Positions 1 through 9,790 are shown, counted from the stretch's first letter. The stretch: 64,000 nt of DNA from Gilliamella sp. Pas-s25 (GCF_009795885.1 NZ_WTEV01000001.1:124001-188000), one strand, 5' to 3'. Translations and numbers: made by a program. Notes: generated by a model not told the origin, from the sequence alone.

Positions 1-1497
<1,497 letters not shown>

Positions 1498-1534
1498 TGA
1501 CAATTTCACATAATAGGAGATAATATTAAACTCA

Positions 1535-1581
1535 TCATCTGAACTATTATTAAGTCAAAGTTACTTATATAGTTCAGATGA
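1535..1581. terminator. Inverted repeat between convergent porin and lacI-type genes
   Basis: Perfect 13-bp arms (TCATCTGAACTAT at 1535-1547 and its complement at 1569-1581) enclose a 21-nt loop in the gap between two convergent stop codons. There is no clear T-run on either side, so it may be a weak or bidirectional terminator or an mRNA-stabilising stem. The structure is seen in the sequence; the role is inferred. Confidence 0.4.
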
Positions 1582-1639
1582 AAAGTGAATAGCTTGCTGA
1601 TGTTTATATACTGGATGTGTAAATTTCATTAAATATTAA

Positions 1640-2644
1640 CTATTTTATACAATTTACTGAATAACGTTTGGTAAGTGTTGGTATAAAAATATTAATTAAA
1701 TTTGATGGTGGCGCTTCACCTTTAGCCAGCTTTAATGCTAATTCAGCGGCTTGTTCTGCCATTGTTTGTAATGGGTAACGAATAGTGGTTAATTTAGGAT
1801 GTAAATAACGTGATAAAACAAGATCATCAAATCCAATAATCGAAATATTATTTGGAATCTTAATATCATTCTCATAAAGTACCGACATTGCACCAGCTGC
1901 CATTGAGTCGTTGTAACAAGCGATTGCGGTGATATGACAGTTTCTTTCAAGCAACGACATCATTGCTTGTTCTCCACCTATTTCATTGGGTAAGCCGATA
2001 GCAATCAAGTTCTCATTAACCTCGATTCCATGTTCTAATAAAGCATCTTTATAACCTTGTAAACGATCAAATGAGTCAGAAATGTTATGATTTGAACATA
2101 AATAACCAATTTTGGTATGCCCATGTTGAATTAAATGTTTGACGGCAAGATAAGAACCGTAACGGTCATCAAGCGCAATACAGCGCTTTTCAAATCCCTT
2201 TAATATACGGTTAATCAGAACCATTCCAGGCACTTGTTGCATCAATTTCTTAAGTGCATTATCGGGGATCATTTTGGCGTGCACAACTAACGACGAACAG
2301 CGATGCTCAATTAATTGGGTAATGGCATTATATTCTTGTTGCTCATTATGATAACCATTGCCAATCAACAAAAAATGCCCAGTTCGTGAAGCAACTTTTT
2401 CAACGGTGCTAACCATTGCACCAAAAAACGGATCTGAAACATCGGCTACAATAATACCAATGGTATTCGAATTTTGTTGTGACAAAGCTCGCGCATTAGC
2501 ATCTGGATAGTAATTTAACTTTTCCATGGCATTTTTTACGATATTTCGCGTATTATCTCGTACGTTATTTGCGTTATTAATCACGCGGGATACGGTTGCA
2601 ACAGAAACTTTTGCTAAACGTGCAACATCTTTTATTGTCGCCAT
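1640..2644 (-). CDS. LacI/GalR-family transcriptional repressor
   Basis: A 334-residue protein of typical LacI-family length. The N-terminal helix-turn-helix and hinge start TIKDVARLAKVSVATVSRV and run to about residue 60. A periplasmic-binding-protein-like effector domain follows, with GIIVADVSDPFFGAMV at about 62-80 and IIGFDDLVLSRYLHPKLTTI near 265-285. It lies downstream of the alpha-galactosidase gene on the same strand, separated by 350 bp that include a large palindromic terminator, so it is probably transcribed separately. By context it is the likely local regulator of the alpha-galactosidase and perhaps the porin, with an alpha-galactoside or galactose as inducer. The ligand cannot be read from the sequence. 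Confidence 0.93.
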   Translation of the reverse strand: MATIKDVARLAKVSVATVSRVINNANNVRDNTRNIVKNAMEKLNYYPDANARALSQQNSNTIGIIVADVSDPFFGAMVSTVEKVASRTGHFLLIGNGYHNEQQEYNAITQLIEHRCSSLVVHAKMIPDNALKKLMQQVPGMVLINRILKGFEKRCIALDDRYGSYLAVKHLIQHGHTKIGYLCSNHNISDSFDRLQGYKDALLEHGIEVNENLIAIGLPNEIGGEQAMMSLLERNCHITAIACYNDSMAAGAMSVLYENDIKIPNNISIIGFDDLVLSRYLHPKLTTIRYPLQTMAEQAAELALKLAKGEAPPSNLINIFIPTLTKRYSVNCIK

Positions 2645-2913
2645 AAAAAACCTTTTAATTAATTACTACTAATAAAATATTTATAATTTTTATGTTCAAT
2701 GTTTGTCAATATAGAGTTTTGTTGATTATAAACAATATAGAAAAATATAGGTGAATAAATCGTCAACTCACAATCTTTTTGCTGGCATCTATAAGATTAT
2801 TGATTTTCAACACTCTTAGTATATGACTTAAATAGTTATAATAAGGTAAAAAAAAATGTTTGCCAATAATATCATTGACATATTAGCAATTCGAATCTTT
2901 TTAGTAGTAATCT
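2645..2913. other. Intergenic region upstream of the LacI-type gene
   Basis: AT-rich sequence that must hold the promoter of the LacI-type gene, which is read leftwards. I could not pick out convincing -35/-10 elements or a clear operator. No reading frame here looks like a gene. Confidence 0.5.
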
Positions 2914-2965
2914 AATAATAAACTGGGGGAATTAGCAAAATTGCTAATTCCCCCAGTTTATTATT
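2914..2965. terminator. Large perfect palindrome, bidirectional terminator
   Basis: Two 25-bp arms (2914-2938 and 2941-2965) are exact reverse complements separated by only 2 bases. The core is CTGGGGGAATTAGC with its complement, and both outer arms are A/T-rich (TTTATTATT), so either strand gives a GC-cored hairpin followed by a U-rich stretch. It sits 29 bp past the alpha-galactosidase stop, as expected for a Rho-independent terminator. The perfect 25-bp symmetry is longer than usual. Confidence 0.8.
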
Positions 2966-2994
2966 AAAAAATTGAGTTATGGGCGTTAATAATA

Positions 2995-5112
2995 TTATTT
3001 AGCGGTTACTTTTATTAACATTGCTGTTGCAGGATCAAGCACTGGCAAAGGTAAGCCTACATTCATTAACCAATCACCAGACAGTGTTGTTTCAGTCATC
3101 ATCCATTGTGGTAATGCCTTCATAACATGACCGTTTATTTTAGGATCGATATTATCGGGCATATCTAGCACTTCAATTTGGTATTGCTTATCAGCTAACA
3201 AGCCTGATAATCGCAAATTACCACTTAAAGCATAAGTTGGTAATGTTAGTTGAGCAATAATAAATGCAGCTTCTTTTTGGTCTTGACTGACCACACCATA
3301 ACTTTGCATCGCTGGAGTATCATCGACATCTAAACGCACAAAGCTACCACTATGTAATAAAGGGCGCAATTGTTTATGTAAACTAATATAATGCGCAAAC
3401 CCTTTTTGTTCTTGCTCAGACTCTTTTACTGGATCGAGTTCAACACCCATATGACCAAATAAGGCTGTTAGACCACGCAAATTCATATGTAGTTCGCGGA
3501 ATGTGGTATGACATAATGCACCACCAATATGTGCACCCATTACTTCAGGAGGGAAGAAATAGCTCATGCCTCGTTGAATAATTTGTCTATCTAATGCATC
3601 ATTAGAGTCTGAAGTCCAAAAACGTTGTGTACGTTTTAAAATCTCATAATCAATGCGTCCACCTCCAGATGAGCAAGATTCAATTTCAATATTCGGGAAT
3701 TTTTCTTGCAAAATATCAAGTAATCGGTAAAGCGCTTTAGTTTGACCTACAATTGCTGGCTTACTCTCATGACCTGGTTGCACAATTTCTCGATTCATAT
3801 CCCATTTTATATAATCAACATCATAACTACTAAGTAACCATGTTAGTCTTTCAAGCAAATATTCAAAAACATCAGGATTTTGTAAATCCAGCAAATACTG
3901 ATGGCGACCTTCTGGTTGATGGTAACCTGATAGCTCAAGTAACCAATCTGGATGAGCACGATAAAGATCTGAATTTTTATTAATCATCTCTGGTTCAACC
4001 CAAATACCAAATTCCATACCAAGGTCTTTAACGTGTTTAATTACTGGTTCTAATCCATTTGGATATTTTCTCTTATCAAGATACCAATCTCCTAACCCTT
4101 GATAATCATCATCACGTTTCCCAAACCAGCCATCATCAATAATAAAACGTTCAACACCAATTTGGGCCGCTTTAGTGGCCATTTTCATAATGTAATCAGG
4201 GTTGTGATCAAAAAAGATGCCTTCCCATGTATTAAGATGGACTGGTCTAGATTTGTTATGACAAAACTTAATAATATTATTACGCAAGTATTGATGAAAA
4301 TGCTGACTCATTTTATTTAAGCCTTCATCGCTATAAGTTGCATATAACCAAGGTGTGCTTAACGACTCACCTTTAGCCAGAGATATTTCACCTGCAAGAT
4401 AAAGGGCTTCGGCTTGAATAAAACGCTTACCGTTACTTTTAACGGCAACTTGAATTCGGTGGTTGCCACTCCAACCCAAATGGATTCCCCAGACTTCTCC
4501 TGTTTGTTCTTTAAAGCCTTCCGTACCAATCATCATACCAGGGAAATACTCATGTGATGTTCGACCTCGGCGATTTTCTTGTAAATAACCGCAGTGTGTT
4601 ATTTTTGTTCGATGAGGGAAGAACTCTTTAATCCAACGGCCACTAAATGCCATTAGTTCTTGTGCACGTTCAGGAATGGGTAACGTAACTGAAAGTCGGT
4701 TAACTTGATATGGTTCGTCCCCCAAATTGGTTAAAGTATTTTGGCATTGAAGCACGCCGCTGTTATCTAAAATGAAATGGTTGGTTAAACGGAGTTTAGC
4801 AATGCTATCTTCACTAATAATGGTAATGTCATTATCGGTTTGATTAACTTCTTTGGTTGCAAAAACGGGAGACCAATCTTTACCATTTCGATGACCTTCA
4901 AGTCCTGGTGTACTAAAATTACCTAATCCTTCTTCTGGACAAAGAGTAAATGGTACATGGACATCTATACGAGAATTAGGTACAGCTGGGATTAGCAAGT
5001 CAACAACCTCAGATTGCAAATTTTGTAATCGTTTACCAAAATAACATAATTCAGGATAAGGTGTTGTGCGAAACAAGATATCGATATAGCTATTTTTTAG
5101 ACGATAGTTCAT
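2995..5112 (-). CDS. GH36 alpha-galactosidase
   Basis: A 705-residue protein with the glycoside hydrolase family 36 layout: N-terminal beta-sandwich, central TIM barrel, C-terminal beta domain. Visible motifs are FIIDDGWFGKRDDD, YIKWDMNR with the likely nucleophile Asp near residue 438, ESCSSGGGRIDYEIL, and FWTSDSNDALDRQ with the likely acid/base Asp near 502. The family removes terminal alpha-1,6-linked galactose from melibiose, raffinose and stachyose. No signal peptide is visible, so the enzyme is probably cytoplasmic and acts on imported sugar. It resembles plasmid raffinose-operon RafA and bacillary AgaA/AgaB. Candidate CRP and LacI-type sites lie about 80-115 bp upstream of the start, suggesting cAMP-CRP activation and local repression. 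Confidence 0.95.
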   Translation of the reverse strand: MNYRLKNSYIDILFRTTPYPELCYFGKRLQNLQSEVVDLLIPAVPNSRIDVHVPFTLCPEEGLGNFSTPGLEGHRNGKDWSPVFATKEVNQTDNDITIISEDSIAKLRLTNHFILDNSGVLQCQNTLTNLGDEPYQVNRLSVTLPIPERAQELMAFSGRWIKEFFPHRTKITHCGYLQENRRGRTSHEYFPGMMIGTEGFKEQTGEVWGIHLGWSGNHRIQVAVKSNGKRFIQAEALYLAGEISLAKGESLSTPWLYATYSDEGLNKMSQHFHQYLRNNIIKFCHNKSRPVHLNTWEGIFFDHNPDYIMKMATKAAQIGVERFIIDDGWFGKRDDDYQGLGDWYLDKRKYPNGLEPVIKHVKDLGMEFGIWVEPEMINKNSDLYRAHPDWLLELSGYHQPEGRHQYLLDLQNPDVFEYLLERLTWLLSSYDVDYIKWDMNREIVQPGHESKPAIVGQTKALYRLLDILQEKFPNIEIESCSSGGGRIDYEILKRTQRFWTSDSNDALDRQIIQRGMSYFFPPEVMGAHIGGALCHTTFRELHMNLRGLTALFGHMGVELDPVKESEQEQKGFAHYISLHKQLRPLLHSGSFVRLDVDDTPAMQSYGVVSQDQKEAAFIIAQLTLPTYALSGNLRLSGLLADKQYQIEVLDMPDNIDPKINGHVMKALPQWMMTETTLSGDWLMNVGLPLPVLDPATAMLIKVTAK

Positions 5113-5190
5113 AATGGCTCCAAATTTATAATTTAATTACTCCTATAAAATAAGGGCTATTTGTCTCAAACAGTATCTTAAATTTTATAT

Positions 5191-5212
5191 TTTGTGATTA
5201 AGATCTCATAAA
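5191..5212. promoter_or_regulatory. Candidate CRP (cAMP receptor protein) site upstream of the alpha-galactosidase
   Basis: TGTGA (5193-5197), six bases, then TCTCA (5204-5208) matches the CRP consensus TGTGA-N6-TCACA at 9 of 10 core positions, with A/T-rich flanks. It lies about 80 bp upstream of the alpha-galactosidase start, a usual place for catabolite activation. The class I adenylate cyclase gene is also in this window. Confidence 0.5.
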
Positions 5213-5228
5213 ATGTAAACGATTTTAT
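5213..5228. promoter_or_regulatory. Candidate LacI-family operator
   Basis: TGTAAACGATTTTA (5214-5227) has the central CG and the TGTAAACG half-site common in LacI/GalR operators; the second half-site is poorly conserved. It adjoins the candidate CRP site upstream of the alpha-galactosidase. Assignment to the neighbouring repressor is inference. Confidence 0.35.
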
Positions 5229-5346
5229 TTTTGGTGATGACTACCTTAGTCTTAAACTTTAAAACCATTTATCATAAAATGAATATGCGAATTGCCATTT
5301 TTTTATGTTATTATGTGATTATTTAAGGGTAATTATTGGTAATATA

Positions 5347-5958
5347 ATGAAAAAACAAAATATTATTGGGCTACTTTCGCTTTTTGCCATTTCGTTTGAT
5401 GGTTATACTATAGACAAATATGTGAATGATAATGTTGATATCTATTTGCGACGTGGCCCGGGCTCGCAATATGCGTATTCTAACTCTGTTAAAGCCGGTG
5501 AAAAAGTTGTTGAACTTGAAAAAAGTGCGGATGGTAAATATACCCGCATTCAACTTAATAATGGCAATGCTGCTTGGATTGAAACGAGTAAACTAAATGA
5601 GCAGCCTAGCTATAAAGAACGCTTTCCTGCGTTAGAAGCAAAACTGACAGAATACCAAGATAAAATTGATAATGCCGAAGCTAATCAACAAAAATTAGTG
5701 AGTGATTATATCCAAAAATTGCAATCGGCTGAAAAATCCATTGAAACACTACAAAATAGAAACCAAGCTTTAGAACAACAAGTTAAAGAGCAAGGCGCAC
5801 AAATTGAATCAATGCTAAATCAAGTGGATGATAAACGTCGTGATCTTATTGTAACTTGGTTTACTTATGGCGGTCTTGTTGCCGGCGGTGGTCTTATTTT
5901 AGGGCTTATATTGCCAAGAATTATACCTAGCCGACGCAAAAAAGATCGTTGGATGTGA
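5347..5958 (+). CDS. ygiM: SH3-domain membrane protein YgiM (TIGR04211 family)
   Basis: About 203 residues from the ATG at 5347, chosen because it begins MKKQNIIGLLSLFAIS, a signal-peptide-like segment; an in-frame start 42 bp upstream would add non-secretory residues. A bacterial SH3 domain follows (DNVDIYLRRGPGSQY to NGNAAWIETSKL, about residues 25-85). Next comes a long Gln/Glu/Lys-rich coiled coil, then one C-terminal transmembrane helix (WFTYGGLVAGGGLILGLILP) and a basic tail. Length and order match E. coli YgiM (206 residues). The protein is probably anchored in the inner membrane with the SH3 domain in the periplasm, and its precise function is not established. It is followed immediately by cca, as in E. 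coli. Confidence 0.9.
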   Translation: MKKQNIIGLLSLFAISFDGYTIDKYVNDNVDIYLRRGPGSQYAYSNSVKAGEKVVELEKSADGKYTRIQLNNGNAAWIETSKLNEQPSYKERFPALEAKLTEYQDKIDNAEANQQKLVSDYIQKLQSAEKSIETLQNRNQALEQQVKEQGAQIESMLNQVDDKRRDLIVTWFTYGGLVAGGGLILGLILPRIIPSRRKKDRWM

Positions 5959-5960
5959 TT

Positions 5961-7058
5961 GTGGGTAAAATCTATCTTGTGGGTGGAAGTGTACGCGATA
6001 GATTGTTACATTTGCCTGTTTCCGACCATGATTGGGTTGTTGTTGGCGCTACGCCAGATGAGCTTTTGGCTTTAGGGTATCAACAGGTCGGTAAAGATTT
6101 CCCGGTATTTTTGCATCCCGACACAAAAGAAGAATACGCATTGGCTCGCACTGAGCGCAAATCAGGTAAAGGTTATACTGGATTTATTTGCGATTTTGGT
6201 AAAGAAATCACATTAGAACAAGATCTGATTCGCCGTGATTTAACCATTAACGCCATTGCCATGGATGAAAATGGTAATATTGTCGATCCTTATAATGGTG
6301 TTGATGATATCAATCATAAAATCTTGCGCCATGTCTCGCCAGCCTTTCGAGAAGATCCACTACGTATATTGCGTGTGGCACGTTTTGCTGCGCGTTTTTA
6401 CCAATTGGGTTTTACAGTCGCGCCACAAACGCTAGCATTAATGAAACAAATGGTATCAGCTGGTGAGGTTAGTTATCTAACACCAGAGCGAGTATGGAAG
6501 GAAACAGAAAAGGCATTGTCCACTTCAAATCCTCAAATCTATTTTCAAGTACTGGCACAATGTGGAGCACTTACATTACTGTTTCCATCATTAAATTTAT
6601 CAACCAATATTATTGATGCACTAAAAAAATCTACCTTGTTAACTAACGATTTAACTATCCGTTTCGCTGTCTTGTGTGCACTGTTAGTTAACAAATCAAC
6701 GGTCGAAGCGTTATGTAGAAAAATTAAAGTACCCAACAACTATACGAAAGTTGCCATCATGGTTCAGCAATATCGTAACGATCTTGAGCGAGTGCAGATA
6801 CTATCTGCTGAGCAAATTGTTTCTTTACTAAATGGTATAGATGTATGGCGCAATCCTTTGCACCTTGAACAATTAATTATTGCAAGCGAAGCTTTTGTCA
6901 AAACAACAGCATTTGCACAAGCAAATTACTTAAAAGAAGCCTATAAAATTGCCAATAATGTCAATGTACAACACATTATTGCGGAAGGCTATACGGGAAA
7001 ACAAATCCATGTTGAGTTACAAAAAAGGAGAATTGAAGCGTTATTAAACTGGATTTGA
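5961..7058 (+). CDS. cca: CCA-adding tRNA nucleotidyltransferase without the HD motif
   Basis: Adds or repairs the 3' CCA of tRNAs. The N-terminal class II nucleotidyltransferase head is well kept: KIYLVGGSVRD, HDWVVVGATP, LARTERKSGKGYTGF, DLIRRDLTINAIAMD and DPLRILRVARFAAR. The GTG at 5961 is preferred because it gives VGKIYLVGG, aligning with the E. coli start; an in-frame TTG at 5949 is possible but overlaps ygiM. The product is about 365 residues against 412 in E. coli. The shortfall falls in the C-terminal half, where E. coli has the HD phosphohydrolase stretch (H...HDLGKG): the sequence runs from LLFPSLNLSTN to DLTIRFAVLCALL with no HD pair. CCA addition should be intact, while the 2',3'-cyclic phosphodiesterase/phosphatase activity is probably missing. 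Confidence 0.93.
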   Translation: MGKIYLVGGSVRDRLLHLPVSDHDWVVVGATPDELLALGYQQVGKDFPVFLHPDTKEEYALARTERKSGKGYTGFICDFGKEITLEQDLIRRDLTINAIAMDENGNIVDPYNGVDDINHKILRHVSPAFREDPLRILRVARFAARFYQLGFTVAPQTLALMKQMVSAGEVSYLTPERVWKETEKALSTSNPQIYFQVLAQCGALTLLFPSLNLSTNIIDALKKSTLLTNDLTIRFAVLCALLVNKSTVEALCRKIKVPNNYTKVAIMVQQYRNDLERVQILSAEQIVSLLNGIDVWRNPLHLEQLIIASEAFVKTTAFAQANYLKEAYKIANNVNVQHIIAEGYTGKQIHVELQKRRIEALLNWI

Positions 7059-7108
7059 TTGCATCTTAATCAATCATCACTTTTTTTCAAAATATCTTAA
7101 AAAAAGGG

Positions 7109-7142
7109 TTGACGATTTGGCGTAACACAAGCATAATGCGCC
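7109..7142 (+). promoter_or_regulatory. Sigma-70 promoter of the tRNA cluster
   Basis: TTGACG (7109-7114), a 17-bp spacer and CATAAT (7132-7137) are followed directly by GCGCC, a GC-rich discriminator typical of stringently controlled stable-RNA promoters. The first tRNA begins about 35 bp downstream. Confidence 0.7.
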
Positions 7143-7175
7143 TCGCAGTGTTGCTTACGACGTTGCGAATGAAAT

Positions 7176-7252
7176 GGCTACGTAGCTCAGCTGGTTAGAG
7201 CACATCACTCATAATGATGGGGTCACAGGTTCGAATCCCGTCGTAGCCACCA
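7176..7252 (+). tRNA. metT: tRNA-Met (CAT), elongator
   Basis: A 77-nt cloverleaf with CCA encoded; acceptor GGCTACG pairs with CGTAGCC and the anticodon loop holds CAT. By recall it is nearly identical to E. coli metT. It is the first gene of the cluster, as in E. coli metT-leuW-glnU. Confidence 0.96.
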
Positions 7253-7289
7253 TTAAGATTAGGTAGTACTTTTACCGAAAGTGTTCAGT

Positions 7290-7374
7290 GCGGGTGTGGC
7301 GAAATTGGTAGACGCACCAGATTTAGGTTCTGGCGCCGCAAGGCGTGTGAGTTCAAGTCTCTCCACCCGCACCA
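7290..7374 (+). tRNA. leuW: tRNA-Leu (TAG)
   Basis: An 85-nt class II tRNA with long variable arm and encoded CCA. Acceptor GCGGGTG pairs with CACCCGC and the anticodon stem CCAGA/TCTGG encloses TTTAGGT. The T-stem reads GTGAG/CTCTC and so has a U-U mismatch at the second pair, where E. coli leuW has C-G. Otherwise it is regular. Confidence 0.94.
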
Positions 7375-7399
7375 TTTAATCTTAAACTCTATCCTTTAT

Positions 7400-7474
7400 T
7401 GGGGTATAGCCAAGCGGTAAGGCAGCGGGTTTTGATCCCGCCACGCCCAGGTTCGAATCCTGGTACCCCAGCCA
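7400..7474 (+). tRNA. glnU: tRNA-Gln (TTG), copy 1
   Basis: A 75-nt tRNA with encoded CCA; acceptor TGGGGTA pairs with TACCCCA and the anticodon stem GCGGG/CCCGC encloses TTTTGAT. It is identical to the copy at 7661-7735. Confidence 0.95.
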
Positions 7475-7552
7475 TTCCAATATGCATAATTTTGGTATTT
7501 CATTCTTTGATTTGTATCAATTTTTGGTGTATTAATTATTCACTATTTGCAT

Positions 7553-7637
7553 GTGAGCATAATGGAATTGGTAGACGCACTAGATTCAGGGTCTAGCTTA
7601 GAAATGTGTGCGAGTTCAAATCTCACAGCTCGTATCA
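7553..7637 (+). tRNA. tRNA-Leu (CAG), degenerate and probably decayed
   Basis: The anticodon arm (CTAGA, TTCAGGG, TCTAG) and the D-loop signature AATTGGTAGACGC are those of a leucine tRNA with anticodon CAG. The acceptor stem GTGAGCA against AGCTCGT has two wobble pairs and an A-A mismatch. The D-stem (ATG/CGC) and T-stem (GCGAG/CTCAC) each carry a mismatch, and the 3' end is ATCA instead of ACCA. The accumulated mismatches suggest a tRNA pseudogene. Leu-TAG, 180 bp upstream, can read CUG codons by wobble, so loss may be tolerated. Confidence 0.6.
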
Positions 7638-7660
7638 AAGGTGATTTTCACTTTCTATAG

Positions 7661-7735
7661 TGGGGTATAGCCAAGCGGTAAGGCAGCGGGTTTTGATCCC
7701 GCCACGCCCAGGTTCGAATCCTGGTACCCCAGCCA
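7661..7735 (+). tRNA. tRNA-Gln (TTG), copy 2
   Basis: A 75-nt tRNA with encoded CCA, identical base for base to the copy at 7400-7474. The duplication parallels the several glutamine tRNAs of the E. coli metT operon. Confidence 0.95.
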
Positions 7736-8021
7736 TCCAAAAACACATTAAATAATGTAATAAAATCAATAATATTTTTAGCTAAATATTTTTCGACGGA
7801 TAAAAACACGGTCTTGAATTAAAACTAAAATATCAATTAGTCTTTACCGAGGAAAGTATGGGATATGGCTAGCTTACTGTTGTAGTATAACTGCTTGATT
7901 TTAATTAAAAATGGTAAAATAAAAACCTAAAAAAATCAATATACTACCTGAAGCGATTTTAATCAGAACCCACGGAGCAAACGAGTTGCCCACATGGGAT
8001 TTATTTTAGTAATGTACAAGC

Positions 8022-8822
8022 TTATTTATATAAGTTCACAAAAACAGTTTGTGCTGTGCTTGCTGAGTTGGATGATACTTCTTTTACATAATAAAAATGT
8101 GCGCCATTAGCAATGGCATGTTTTTGTGCAGCCGCACTAATGTCGGCAGTATTGTTAAATACACCATGGAAGCTAATCATGTTATATGGGGTCATGTGTT
8201 TAAACGCTTCACTACTGATTTCGTAAGCATCTTGACCTTCTATAGCGGTTGTGACGATATAATTCCTAACTGGGGCATCTTGTTTGTATAAAGAAACTTC
8301 GATATCTTCTGCTTGGTTATTAATATTAGCAGGCGATATTGAATCGATATAAAACGCGTAGGCATTTTTTTCAGCAGCTAATTTACTCGCTGCTTCGGTA
8401 ATTTCAGAAGTGTTATTGTAATTACCTTTAAATTTAACAATTTCAAATGGTAAATAGTAAAGGGCTTTTGAACGTTCATAAGAAACCACCCCATTATATG
8501 TAGTTTCATCTTTCTGTACGGCTATTGGTGCGTTAGATTGATAAATATTGGCATAAACGATAGCGCGATCTGATGAAGTCCCATTAGCAGGGCTTTCCAT
8601 TGCTGTAATATGATAATATTTAGCACCTTCTTTGTCGGCAGCACGCGAAATATCATCAGCAGCATTATCGGCTTGTAAATAGCTCCCAGTCACCGAGATT
8701 TCTTTCAGTGGTACTAAAAGACTGCTTTCTTTAGCTGTTAACGGCTGAGCAGCATAAATATTAGCAACAGGTAAAGATAATAATACAGCTAAAGCAATAG
8801 ATGTTTTGGTAAAACGTTTCAT
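8022..8822 (-). CDS. Periplasmic DUF1471 (YdgH/BhsA/McbA-type) repeat protein
   Basis: About 266 residues from the ATG at 8822, chosen because an AAGGA ribosome site lies just upstream and because it opens with a signal peptide (MKRFTKTSIALAVLLSLPVANIYAAQ). Three copies of the DUF1471 fold are visible at roughly residues 38-105, 115-190 and 200-266. Each has a 'hxxxG.y.ss.eI..AA..kA...GA.yY.I' pattern, for example ISVTGSYLQADNAADDIS, VKFKGNYNNTSEITEAASKL and ISFHGVFNNTADISAAAQKH. The three-repeat layout is that of E. coli YdgH. Small DUF1471 proteins affect stress resistance and biofilm formation, but the function of YdgH-like proteins is not settled. Confidence 0.85.
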   Translation of the reverse strand: MKRFTKTSIALAVLLSLPVANIYAAQPLTAKESSLLVPLKEISVTGSYLQADNAADDISRAADKEGAKYYHITAMESPANGTSSDRAIVYANIYQSNAPIAVQKDETTYNGVVSYERSKALYYLPFEIVKFKGNYNNTSEITEAASKLAAEKNAYAFYIDSISPANINNQAEDIEVSLYKQDAPVRNYIVTTAIEGQDAYEISSEAFKHMTPYNMISFHGVFNNTADISAAAQKHAIANGAHFYYVKEVSSNSASTAQTVFVNLYK

Positions 8823-8864
8823 GATTGAGTCCTTCACTTTTTGATTATTAAAATAGAAAATCAC

Positions 8865-9178
8865 TGTTTAACGCTTATTTAATTCGCAGATTAATGGTAT
8901 TGCTTCGAGATTATTCGAACTTGTGGAGCTCCAGAATGCCTTATCCTTGTCTACTTGTTAAAAGCGTCAAGACATCATATAGTTGTTTTGGCAGGAATGA
9001 ATTGTAAAACAACTAACTACCTTTATAAGACGTTCTGTAATAATCCTCAAGAGCTTTTAATCAAATAGCAGATTGTCTAGCACAAATTGCTTAAAATGAA
9101 GTAAATTGTTAAAAAAGGTGTTAATTTCGTACTAATTAAACCTGTTATCACTTTGTTTAAATTATTTTGTCGATATAA
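8865..9178. other. Intergenic region between the ydgH-like gene and nudL
   Basis: AT-rich sequence expected to hold the promoter of the leftward DUF1471 gene. The only structure seen is an inverted repeat with 10-bp arms (TAGTTGTTTT at 8980-8989, complement at 9006-9015). No convincing gene or operator. Confidence 0.4.
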
Positions 9179-9790
9179 TTATTCGCCAATTGTTTCGATA
9201 AAACGTTTAAGGATTTGTGCGGTTAATCCCCAAATAACCCAATTATGATATTGATAAAAATAAACGGGATGTTCGGATCTTTTTTGCCAATTTGGTGAAC
9301 GGTTAGCTATGATATCAAACGGGAAATCATCGGCAGGCTTATGCCCAACAAACATTGTTGCGCACTGTGGTGGATTATGCATAAACCACTCGATAGGCAC
9401 GGTAAAAATTTGTTCAACTTCGTCATGGTTTAGTTGTAAATTATCCAGTGAATTGATTTTGCCGACAAATGGATAAATAATCATGCCTAATGTGGCAATG
9501 AATTTGGGTAATTGTCCTAAAATCGTTATTTGATTAAGGTCTATACCTAATTCTTCAACAGTTTCACGTTTGGCGGTGTATTTTGGGCTGATGTCAGTTA
9601 ATTCAACTCGCCCTCCAGGCAAACAGATATCTCCCGGTTGCCATTTTAGTTTTTTCGATCTCACTTGGAATAAAAGATGCAATTGTTGATCAATATCCAC
9701 GATAGGCAATAACACCGCCGCTTTATTATCAACAAATTTAGTGCTTTCTTGTTTTTTAATCTGTTTAGTTATGTTTTCAATTGTGATCAT
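9179..9790 (-). CDS. nudL: Nudix hydrolase, CoA pyrophosphatase family (NudL)
   Basis: A 203-residue protein with the Nudix box of the CoA-pyrophosphatase subgroup: LPGGRVELTDISPKYTAKRE (about residues 77-96) running into TVEELGI, and the upstream LLFQVRS..LKWQPGDICLP typical of YeaB/NudL. These enzymes hydrolyse CoA and derivatives to 3',5'-ADP and 4'-phosphopantetheine, or clean up related nucleotides. Length is close to E. coli NudL (192). It is divergent from cyaA, with a 92-bp shared intergenic region. Confidence 0.88.
   Translation of the reverse strand: MITIENITKQIKKQESTKFVDNKAAVLLPIVDIDQQLHLLFQVRSKKLKWQPGDICLPGGRVELTDISPKYTAKRETVEELGIDLNQITILGQLPKFIATLGMIIYPFVGKINSLDNLQLNHDEVEQIFTVPIEWFMHNPPQCATMFVGHKPADDFPFDIIANRSPNWQKRSEHPVYFYQYHNWVIWGLTAQILKRFIETIGE

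Noticed and set aside
7399-7596. 65-residue frame over the tRNA-Gln gene
   Set aside because: It runs through two tRNA genes and has no coding character.
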